This document shows, in pieces, positions 54,565 through 64,000 of a stretch of 64,000 bases of DNA (position 1 is the first letter of the stretch; every line of letters begins with the position of its first letter). The DNA is taken from NCBI RefSeq assembly GCF_024868665.1, contig NC_079894.1, positions 4,675,426-4,739,425 of the forward strand, in the 5' to 3' direction. A program made the translations under genes and the position numbers. The notes under the pieces were generated by a model. That model saw only the letters and a program-made list of their open reading frames with translations, was not told the origin of the DNA and did not search any database. The stretch is from Triplophysa rosa (lineage: Eukaryota > Chordata > Actinopteri > Cypriniformes > Nemacheilidae).

Positions 54565-56936
54565 CATGTTTTGTTATACTCTGGTGGAGTGTGTTTGTGC
54601 ATTGGTGGCCCCCAAGTTGAATCGTAGGCAGTGTATTAGAGGTTGATCTGATGGAAAACAACAACACTAATAGACGTAAACAAGACCTTCTCAATAGACA
54701 CTGATTAATCAGCATTAGCAACTCAAATACCGCAATGACACAGAAAGTTACCTTACATAACATATTGTGCATGCATAAAAAATATGTGTAAGCGTCTTAA
54801 AACAAAAAATAATAAAAACACCACTGCCGAAGGTGTTTCCATCATTTAAAAAACAATATTTTCTTATGATGGAAATGCAACTGGCAGTAGTCATGACATG
54901 GTTTTACTATACAGATTCATATTATATTCATATTTAAGTGATAATATGTTCATGTTCATTTAAATTCAATTTATTGAGAATGTTATATTCTTTTTACAAA
55001 AGAGGCTAGAGCTTATTTACATGAAGGCACAGTTAGTTGTGAAAAAAGTTTGGCATTCTGAAATGGTTTGTATCTCCACAAAACATCCTTTGGAACCATG
55101 AGGAACCAAGAGGAACCTCCCCTTGCCCAAATGTCCAGACAAACTTTATAGAGCTGCCAGCCAGCACCCAACCACTGGATTTTAGGTATAAGGAAGGGCT
55201 ATGCAGAGACGGGGGATTGGAATAATGTAAACTATACCAGCATGAAATGTACATCTCGGCACAATGACAAAGATTATTTTGTCTTGTCTGTTTTGTGTTA
55301 CTCTGCATAGGAGTGAAGACCTCTCGGCTTCTCTGAGATTGATATCAGAGGGACTGTTTCTCCAAAAATGTGTCCCCCCTCCTTCCCCCCCTCCTGGGAA
55401 AACAGCGACAACAAATTAGCCTTCTTTTATGTCAGAGCCTAAGGACGACACTTGGACAGCCCTGAGATTGTCCGCCCGAGTTCCCATGAACCTCACTAAC
55501 CTTGTCTTTCAGTGCAGAAGGAAGCAGCCATTGTGCCAGCACCTGTTTCTGTGGAAATTGGTGAAATGATGGCTTTGTTAGTCATTGCCCAGGCAACCAG
55601 GAGAAAAGAGCATGAGGGCGAGAGGGAGGAGGTGGGGCAGCCAAAGTTGGGATGGGGGAGGGGCAACTGGACCTGGAGGGTCCACTTTTGGGGAGAGGAC
55701 TTGAGATAAGGACTTTGTTGGGGAAAGAACGTATTATAACTTGTCTTCAGACGGTGGTCCTGATTGGGTCACAATTAGTAAAATACATTTTTCAAGTATT
55801 AAACATACTCTCATATCTAATGTAAGTTTACATTTTAAAGTTAGTTTGTTGGAGTAAGAAGATAACAGAGAGCATAAATTCCCCTCTCTGGTCAAAGCAG
55901 CATGTGAGTGGAAGCAAAGCTTGAGTCTCCCACTAGAGGGCATTCATTTATCAGGAGTGACATATGAGCAATTGCTATCAAGTGATGAGAAAACAGGGTG
56001 TGAATGACAAATCTGCAGTTAAACAGAATCCTCAACCAAAACAGGCTTACAGATGATTTACACATTCGTGTAATGCATGTGAAACCTCATCTATAGAACA
56101 AAATACTTTTTGAAATAAGTTTGTTGTTCTTATTAAATGGTGTTTCAATTATTCTTAATTATCAATATTCAATTATGTGTATTCTGATCTTATGTGATCA
56201 ACTGGACTTGAGAATAACTTGTTTTTAATACATATAAAGATACTTTTATGAAGCCAAGGTCTGGTCAGACAGAAAGAGCAGCACCAGTGCATTATGGTCA
56301 GGTCTGGAAAGTCCCAATGCCACTTCCACCCCGTCTGATCAAATCCACTATCCTGAACTGACCACATTTAACGGGTTGACCATATCCACTAATAACATCC
56401 CTCGATTGAGCTTATTCAGCAAAATCAGATTGGAATGGGAAAATGGACATGATTCTTTGGATCTTCAGGAGCCATTTAGCAAGCCATTAAAGGTATATTT
56501 AACTTAGTACAAAAATATAAAACAAATCCTAGGTGGGCGATAACATGTGCATATAATACCTCGTGTCGCTCTCTTGGGACGGATCTTTAGATTTGTGAAA
56601 TGTAAATGTGGTCAGTTAAAGCAAATAATATATTTTACAGACTCGCTCTAGTGTTTATATTACCTAAACCTTGGCATTGCTCAGCTGAGCAAATATTAGA
56701 ATAAAAGTCCCTGCACTGTGAGGGTATCATTGAAGAAAAAGGATGTATTACAGAGGTTAAAGTGCAACTGATTTACATCATTACATCACATAACTCTTAG
56801 ATACAAATAGCGTTTTTAAAATCACCCCAGTGTTTTTAATTCATATATTAATTTGCCTTCACAGTGGACAATATGTATTCAGTATGATGTCATTCTATTA
56901 CATTGCTTCACAATTATAACTGTAGTAGTACAACTT
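54565..56936. other. No gene recognised
   Basis: Contains a purine-rich block at 55590-55700 (AGGGAGGAGGTGGGGCAG) that gives a 65-codon ORF from 55512 without family resemblance. Confidence 0.5.
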
Positions 56937-57055
56937 TCCTGTAGCTCAGTGGTAAGAGCATGGCGCTAACAACGGGAATGCACATACTTAGAAACAAATG
57001 TATAGGATAATGCAATGCAAGTCGCTTTGGATAAAAGCATAAATGTAACTAAACT
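56937..57055 (+). mobile_element. tRNA-derived SINE
   Basis: CCTGTAGCTCAGTGGTAAGAG followed by CATGGCGCTAACAACG is a tRNA 5' half with an A box. The body ends AAGTCGCTTTGGATAAAAGC, the LINE-like tail. (First phrase shortened: TGTAGCTCAGTGGTAAGAG.) The B box is mutated. Confidence 0.75.
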
Positions 57056-57385
57056 GACATTTCATGGCAGACTTCAACTGGGCGATAGTTCTATTTTCGT
57101 AGGACAACACAATTTCTTCTCACAAAAAAATATAAAAACTTTTGTGTAGTCTAGTGTGCTGATGAGCATGGCACAAAGGGATGGTGCACTGCATTGGGGT
57201 GGTCTCTGTGCCCCTCCCACTGGCACAAAGTCAATAAGGTGATGGGTGTGCTTTTGGGTTGCCAGATGCCAGGCAGACCGCACTCCATTCATGAACAAAG
57301 GAGGGGGAGAGACAGGAGAGGACAGATAGTGGCATAACATATATCTATGCCAATTCTGAATTACTCATTTGAATAAAATATCAAA

Positions 57386-57773
57386 TTAAAGGTGCTGTGT
57401 GTAATTTTTTGGAGGATCTATTGACAGAAATACAATATACATAACTCTGGCTTCAGAGGTGTATAAAGACCTTACATAATGACTCTATGTTTTTATTACC
57501 TTAGAATGAGCTATTTCGATCTACATGCACCGCGGGTCCCCTTGCATGGAGTTCTCCATGTTTTTTCTACAGCGGCCCTAAACGGACAAACTGCTCTACA
57601 GAGAGCGTTTCATAAATACGTTATCTCCTTCAGCAAAGAAGTGAAAACGTGACGACATCTTAATCCTGTGTCAGCAGCCGTAGTGCTTCGAAAGGGAGGG
57701 GTGGAGTGAGCTGTTGGATGCAATTTGCAACCTCACCGCTAGATGCCGCTACATTTCATACACTGGACCTTTA
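57386..57773 (+). mobile_element. TTAA-type element, B family, copy 3
   Basis: Left end TTAAAGGTGCTGTGTGTAAT; right end CACTGGACCTTTA. Full-length partner of the copies at 3597 and 38838. Confidence 0.85.
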
Positions 57774-57889
57774 TTATCTAACCTGCTATGATTGACTTAT
57801 GGTTCAGATAACCACATGCTGTAACAGCATAACATAAATGAGGCACTACCATTACCTGATAAGTCTGACATTATGAATGTTTTTGTAAA

Positions 57890-58040
57890 AGTATAGCTCA
57901 TCTGGTGATATATTGCATAAGGCCAAAGGTCATGGATTCGGTCTCAGGGAACACACATGCATGTTTAAAATGTATACCTTGTAAAGCACTGCAAGTCGCT
58001 TTGGATAAAAGTGTCTGGCAAATGTCAGATTTAATGTAAA
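57890..58040 (+). mobile_element. tRNA-derived SINE, second copy
   Basis: GTATAGCTCATCTGGTGATA (A-box region), GGTCATGGATTCGGTCTC (B-box region) and the tail CAAGTCGCTTTGGATAAAAG are in the expected order. Confidence 0.75.
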
Positions 58041-59207
58041 GGGCTCAGTTAATTAAATTATAGTTTGTTCTGTCTGTCCATTTAAGGATAAAAGGATATA
58101 AGGATTAAAAAACAAAGTCCCTCAAAGCATTCCCTCTAAGCGATCTTATACAGTCAGCTTGTAGGCATGTAAGAATTATGTAAGATGTGTGGCTGCTTGT
58201 TTTCTGTCGTGTGTTCTTGTCATTGTGACTGAGCACATTTAAAATATGGCTCGGTAGGAACTTTGCGAATGACCGCATGCTTGTGAAAGCTACTAAAAGT
58301 GTCCTCGCCACTGTCACGCATGTGTTATTTATAAGCTCTACCTCAAAGAGAAGAGGGAATAGAAAACACCATACGGGGTAAAAGCTGTAAGACATTGCCC
58401 TTTCATTTCAACACTTTACAGCGTTTCATTCCTGTACAATAGCCCTGTGTTGGAGAGAAATCATATTCCAGGGAGTGAAATAAATGATGGATCCAGCTGA
58501 ACACACACACATGTACACACAGCACATATGTGCACGCTCACACACCGCCGCACATTCATTGTAGTGTGCTGAAACACATGCCTGCTTCTCTAGACTGAAC
58601 ATCGGTATGGTGCGTGAGGGGGCTAGTTAAGAATGATTTATTTCCGCGTGGGGATTCACAGGATGGTTCCAGTTCCGCCGATTTCCCAGAGCGACCGGAA
58701 GCTGCTACCAGCCATAGCAGGCAGGAATTCTCATTTTGCCCCCTCGGTCTCCAGAGACCCTGCATGAGTAGACCCATGAACCTGGACAAAGCTGGCTGAA
58801 ACTCACAACCTGCCCCACTCTTTAGCCACACAAATAATGCAGAATCCCTCTTACTACTTGCAATATGCAGTCTGGCCACTAAGAGGTGCTCTGCAAACAG
58901 AAAATCGTTGAAATGACTACTGTGGTACATTGATTCACTGGAATATGCCAGTTTTCCCTCTTCTCTATTCTTGCTTTCGTTCTCTCTTTTGTATAATAAA
59001 AGTCTCCTTAATTCACACAATTGCTACCACACATTTTATGGTGTTGCTTTTACAGTCTCAGAGGAACCTTCTTACTTTTCCATACGTGCAAGCACATATG
59101 CTGTCCGTGTGCATGAATTAGTATGAATAAAAGTCTGCATGAAACAAAGTAACCAAAAAATAGGCAGTATCATTATTCTGTCTCGTCTAACTTGTAAAAC
59201 TGATCAT
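58041..59207. other. No gene recognised
   Basis: ORFs at 58556-59020 (minus, 154 codons) and others were examined. The block 58615-58860 is GC-richer and repeat-free, perhaps regulatory, but nothing supports coding. Confidence 0.45.
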
Positions 59208-59818
59208 TTAAAGGGATAATGCACATCGAGTCCGAAATTTGCGTCCGAAATTTCCGCAGGTTAAAAAATAATGTCAATCCCATTTACACACTGCCTCCGA
59301 TATTTTCGTCCGTCATAAAAAAATTCGGACTGTGTTCCATATTCTGCGTTTTTCGCATCCGTAGCAAGCATTTTGAGAGGCGTTTGGACAATTCAGAGAC
59401 ACCGTACAAACGAGCGCCAAATACAAAAAAAACGCACACGAAAATTTCGGACTGTATGTGCAAAGACCACCAAAATGCTGTCATCATTTACTCACCCTCG
59501 TGTAATTTCATACCTGCATAAATTACTTTGTTCTGATGAAGACAGAGAAAGATATTTGGAAGAATGTTAGCAATTTTCAGTTCTGGAACATCACAGTGGG
59601 AAAAATTAAATGTTTGTTAAATGTCTGTTTGTTTTTCTAATTCTTTGAAATATCTCATTCTGTGTTCAACAGAACAAAAAAAAATGTGGATGTCCCAAAT
59701 GGCTAACATTCTTTCAAATATCTTTCTCTGTGTTCAACAGAACAAATAATATACAGGTTTGAAACAACTTGAGGGTGAGTAAATGATGACAGAATTTTCA
59801 TTTTTGGGTGGACCCCTT
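59208..59818. mobile_element. M-family MITE split by a GTCCGAAATTT element
   Basis: TTAAAGGGATAATG at 59208, then the nested repeat, then GCTGTCATCATTTACTCACC from 59475 and GAATTTTCATTTTTGGGTGG at the right. The order matches an M-family copy opened near its left end. Confidence 0.65.
59219..59468. repeat. GTCCGAAATTT repeat, copy 2
   Basis: From TGCACATCGAGTCCGAAATT to GGACTGTATGTGCAAAGACC; close relative of 3105-3362 with small indels (a 13-bp gap around GACCTCACGTTGT of copy 1). Confidence 0.75.
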
Positions 59819-60639
59819 CAAAATATCTAGAAGAATGCAAGCACACACAATTCTACAATAAGTTCAAAAACAGATGTTTTTTTTTCCTATTTTTAATAGT
59901 GGGTGTCTGTGTGTGTGTGAGCGCGTGTAAACTTTGGTCAGAAAGTTATGGGACTCACAGAAGCACACATGTGCAAACATCTTCCCACACACGGAGACTC
60001 AGACACAGTTCTCTCTTCCAAATACACACGTTTAGCCACACACAGGTAAAACAAGCACGCACACCGAAACACACCTTTACAAGACAGCACCCCTCGCTAG
60101 GTGCCGACAGGACCACACATACTGTCTCACACAAAATGTTTGGAATGCTGTAAACATTTATTTCAACTGAAACTTAAACGGTTCCATCTCGAATAGTCTT
60201 CCGGGGACATCATACTGCACCTAAACTCCATAATAAACACAAAGGTGCACGGCCACGGCGAAAACATGAAAACATTGCTTGGGTGGCTTTACTGTAGTTT
60301 GGGTAGGATTATTTTAAGATGCGTGTCATCCTGAGATGCCTTTCAAACATTGCCTTGGGTGTTTATACGGAAAGATTGCCAGAAGTGAAAAAATCTTGAA
60401 AATAGATCTAGTGTTTGCTTGTGTATGGTTAATAAAATGATAATTGGTTTTGTTTGCTGTTATAGACATTTTTGCTGAAACATGTAATGTTAGGTGAAAT
60501 ATTTTGTGTATAAATAAATCATATAGCTTAACCCCATAGAAAAGAGAAATCAGAAAGCAGTTCTCAATAGTTTCTCCGAGACAGCAATGAGATTAGACGG
60601 AGAGCAAATTGAGACTTCAGCCCTTAAGAGGAAACTGAT

Positions 60640-60785
60640 CTCACGGAAATTCGTACGGTTATTAGAAAAAAGCAATACTTAAAAAATCCCCTTGTCACTG
60701 GTGCGAAAGCAAATTGTATTAAAACATATGTATAAGATCGTACAAATTCATACGAATTCACCTCATAAAATAGTTGTGAGATTGT
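60640..60785. repeat. Repeat with TTCGTACGGTTA / TCGTACAAATTCATACGAATT words
   Basis: GGAAATTCGTACGG and GATCGTACAAATTCATACGA are phrases of a dispersed fish repeat. Limits are approximate. Confidence 0.35.
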
Positions 60786-60978
60786 GTTGGCAAGAGTTGA
60801 AAATAATTAGAAATAAATCTTTTCATGTCACTTTATTTCATTTGAACTAAAATAGTACATTTCTAAAGGAATTTAACTCCAGGATACACTGTCCTATTAA
60901 GATATGAAAAGTCAGACTTCATAGTTTTATATATTTTTCTTGCTTTATCTGTCCGAAATGATGACTTTCATTCTTATT

Positions 60979-61315
60979 TTAAAGGGACAGTTCACCCAAA
61001 GATGAAAATTCTGTCATCATTTACTCACCCTCAGATTGCGCCAAACCTGTATAAACTTCTTTGTTCTGCTTAACACAACGGAAGATATTTGGAAGAATGT
61101 CAGGAACCAAACAGATCTCATCTCCCATTGACTCCTATAGTATTTCTTTTCCCTATATGGCAGTAAATGGGGGATGAGAACTGTTTGGTTACCGACATTC
61201 CTCCTAATATCTTCCTTTGTGTTTAACAAAACAAATAAATTTAGACAGGTTGGGAACAATCTGAGGGCGAGTAAGTGATGACAGAATTTTCATCTTTGGG
61301 TGAACTGTCCCTTTG
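60979..61315. mobile_element. TTAA-type MITE, M family, well preserved
   Basis: TTAAAGGGACAGTTCACCC and GGGTGAACTGTCCCTTTGA form a near-perfect inverted end. The arms extend inward (GATGAAAATTCTGTCATCA / TGATGACAGAATTTTCATC). The right TTAA is mutated to TTGA. Confidence 0.9.
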
Positions 61316-61710
61316 AGTCGCCTGATTCTCAGGGTTTTTTTCTCCAAAGATACCCATTTTAGTAATCTTAGTAATGTGTCTTCTCTTGGGTGAGAACGGT
61401 GCCCATTTTTGTCTGGTATGTCAATAACTGTCTTTGTGGTTCTTTTTGAGAGAAAACATCTGAGACGAAGTTGATATTTAAATGACACAACTGCGGACTC
61501 AATAAAGTCTCCTGAGCTCTGAAAGAGCAACCTCTGAGCAATAAATGTTTCCTCAGAATGTTATTAGACTAGATTGTTTTACAATACATGAGTTATAGTA
61601 ATAAGAACTGTGTCAGGTTCACAGTGAAGTGTAGACAGTTTAGTCATGACTCAGTCTGAGCCCTGGCTTCATTAGCCTACTAAATGAAATCCTAAAGTGT
61701 GATTTGAGTA

Positions 61711-61774
61711 AGCCTGTATGTGTGTGTGTGTGTGTGTGTGCGTGTGTGCGTGCGTGCGTGCGTGTGTGTGTGTG
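61711..61774. repeat. (GT)n / (GTGC)n microsatellite
   Basis: TGTGTG array with GCGTGCGTGCG in the middle. Confidence 0.95.
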
Positions 61775-62765
61775 CGGCAAGAAGTCCCACCCATATTTGT
61801 TCTGCCAGCAGACTGCTAGCACAGTGAAGGTGGACCTCACACAGCGCTCAGCCAAAGCCACAGCGTTTCCGACAGCGTTCCGAGCCTGGCAGCCACTGCA
61901 GGCAGAATGTGGAATTCTCAGAGAATGGAGGAGATCCTGCCAGAGATCAGCCCAGAGGCCGCTGAGTAATTTTCTCAGGACAGCCAGCTGGTTGTCTGAT
62001 TCTGACAGCTCCAGCACAGTGCCTGCAGTAGAAATCTCTACCAAACCACAATGAGACACAGAGGACCAGTCTGACACTCATCAGTCTAATTATGACGAGG
62101 GAGAACCAAAAGCACTTCAGTGTGTTTGAGACCATACACCAGTTTTTGGCCTAGAGGTACTAGACATTCAAAAATACATAACAGCAAATCTGTTGTCGTT
62201 GAGGGTGCCATTATAGCTGTCATCGTTACATTGTTTCCTCCTGTATCCATCTTCCGCATTCAGATCCGAGCATGTTGAGTAGTTCATTACAGACACATTA
62301 ACGTATTATCCATGACAGTAATGCTGAATAGCGCAGGTGAAAGATGCTAAGTTGATATAACAATACTCAAACCACACGTGAAAAAAAATCCATTACAAAA
62401 CCACACGAGTATTATGTCCGTTGTGTTTGGCACGGACTCCGCACGCTATTCCCTGTCCTGTCATCAAAATATAAATCAAATCTTTATGGTCAACACTTTT
62501 TATATGTCCCCTTTTGCTCCGAGATCTAGATTAGGCCTGACAGCAGATAGAAAAAAACTAAGTCCATTTCACGCTTTCAAGAGACGTACAGAAGTTCTGG
62601 CCGCCGGAAAATATTTTAGAGAGTAACGAAATTATAATATATATTGCTTGGAATTTTTTTTCTTTTAAAACACAAATATAAATCTGTCAAAATGGTCCTC
62701 ATAGTCAGGGGTTTGAATGAACTTTTCAAACCTTCATGTTTCTCGATTCTACCACATAAATAATT
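61775..62765. other. No gene recognised
   Basis: GC-richer unique block 61790-62060 with ORFs open on both strands (116 and 145 codons) but no recognisable domain; otherwise AT-rich. Confidence 0.45.
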
Positions 62766-62815
62766 GATTTACATTTAGTCATTTAGCAGACGCTTTTATC
62801 CAAAGCGACTTACGA
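62766..62815 (-). mobile_element. SINE/LINE tail (GCAGACGCTTTTATCCAAAGCG)
   Basis: TTTAGCAGACGCTTTTATCC followed by AAAGCGACTTAC is the reverse of the tails at 57010 and 58005. It is immediately preceded by TTTACATTTAGTCA, the usual end. Confidence 0.7.
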
Positions 62816-63064
62816 AGAGTATATAGATGCCAGAAAACATTAACGGATTACCAACGCGATATAGCCTATTCATTAATTACTATTCATAGGCTACCTATTG
62901 TGAAATAAAAATAACAAAAAGGTTCAAACTTTAGTAAAGTAGACCAATTTAGCATTGCCTGCCAAACCTTAAAAAATGCACAGCTGTACAGCTGCTTTGA
63001 AATTATGCAAACTGCATAAACTTAAATTTGAGCTCACACACACAAAATGTGGGAGAGCGATACC

Positions 63065-63840
63065 TGTGATGTCAAATTCACACAGATTTTAAGCCCGATT
63101 TAAGCCGATTTGCAAGTCGTTGAGCTCGCTGATAGGTCGGGCTGTGATCGGGGACAAAACAGCGTGCGATCAGCGCTCGCCAATCATTATGTGTGAACTA
63201 GTAAACGACTCATCAAAGAAGCTCCCTGACGCGTCGCTGATGCCTCGCAGACACCAGACAAATATCTAGCATGATAAATATCTGGAGCTGACATCACATC
63301 ATGTGAAGTGATGAACACATCAACAACTTAAAGACTCCAGACTTCACAGAGAGCAAGTCATGTAGTCTGAACAGTTCAGCGATCGGCCGACCTTTAAAGT
63401 TGTGTAATGTGAACTTGGCTTGAGTTGGCCCAAAAAGCTACGTTTCTCAGGCGGTGTGCGACCGAACCAGGACATCGTTGTTTGTTGCGCAGTGACGGGT
63501 ATGTTGAAGTAATGCCTAGTTCACACTGCATGATTTCAGTCGCCGACAGGTTTTGAGAAATCACAGACAAATTTCCGAAATCGGAGGGAAATCGGTGCTC
63601 GTTCACGCGAGTCACAATCACGCATTGTGAATGATCAAAGACGCTATCTGAGAGTGGGCGACATGTTGCCAGATGCCTGTGAAATACTTGGCACGGCGAA
63701 TCCTGCTGTGTGAAATGAGTTCTGACTGAAAAATACATCGGCGATGACCTACAGCCAATGAGAAGGCAAGACACAAGGCAAAATGAGGTTCGGGGAGGAG
63801 ACCGCAACATCAGCAAGCATGGCTTCCAATGTCACGCGAG
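63065..63840. repeat. Probable DNA element with TTCACAC / GTTCACACTGCATGATTT words
   Basis: TCAAATTCACACAGATTTTAAG, GTAATGCCTAGTTCACACTG and CGATCAGCGCTCGCCAATC (phrases trimmed) recur in fish elements that mimic 'standard' inverted repeats. Only a general repeat call is justified. Confidence 0.3.
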
Positions 63841-64000
63841 AACTCTGATATAATGTACACTCTAAAAAAAAGCCGTAAAAATAGGGCACAATATACTGTA
63901 TTAATATGAAGGAATTTTCCGTGTTCATTTTTACAGTTGTTTTACCTGTATTTTACAGTTTGCACTGCATTCATTTGCATTTTAGCATTAATGGAAATGT

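Noticed and set aside
54379..54772. Arg/Glu- and Ser/Leu-rich ORFs
   Set aside because: Caused by the (CT)n microsatellite.
58556..59020. 154-codon minus-strand ORF
   Set aside because: No recognisable domain, no homologous neighbour expected, and the frame crosses low-complexity sequence.
61640..62077. 145-codon minus and 116-codon plus ORFs
   Set aside because: Both cross the GT/GTGC microsatellite; no domain seen in the remaining part.

Overview
The window is nuclear genomic DNA from a teleost fish, most likely a cyprinid (carp/minnow group). The support is intron-containing vertebrate genes with GT-AG splice sites, a very high load of short TTAA-flanked inverted-repeat elements of cyprinid type, hAT and Tc1 relics, tRNA-derived SINEs and long AC/ACGC microsatellites. 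There is no bacterial-type gene organisation, CRISPR array or operon. Only three protein-coding genes could be supported. All three were rebuilt exon by exon with continuous reading phase.

Layout. Positions 1 to about 26260 hold no recognisable gene: unique AT-rich sequence plus mobile-element relics (two- and three-copy families, a solo LTR, nested elements, foldback elements). Positions about 26263-41720 (minus strand) are dars2, mitochondrial aspartyl-tRNA synthetase, 17 coding exons, 669 codons. Positions 41721-42377 are a short head-to-head promoter interval. Positions 42378-44136 (plus) are cenpl, centromere protein L, 5 coding exons, 343 codons. Positions 46061-53003 (minus) are klhl20, a BTB-BACK-Kelch CUL3 adaptor, 11 coding exons, 591 codons, with a probable noncoding first exon near 53714-53800. 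Positions 54000-64000 again show no supported gene, only microsatellites, SINEs and MITEs.

The order klhl20 - cenpl - dars2 is the same as in human 1q25, so this is an ancient conserved neighbourhood. The products work in unrelated processes (ubiquitin ligase substrate selection, kinetochore assembly, mitochondrial translation). The physical links are the shared dars2/cenpl promoter and the tail-to-tail ends of cenpl and klhl20. The most interesting non-genic signal is the TTAA-element population: several sequence families begin with TTAAAG, sit in TTAA targets, nest in one another and twice abut while sharing a single TTAA. Two insertions sit right beside splice donors: a hAT with a perfect 8-bp target duplication 12 nt from the klhl20 exon 4 donor, and a SINE/LINE tail next to the dars2 exon 2 donor.
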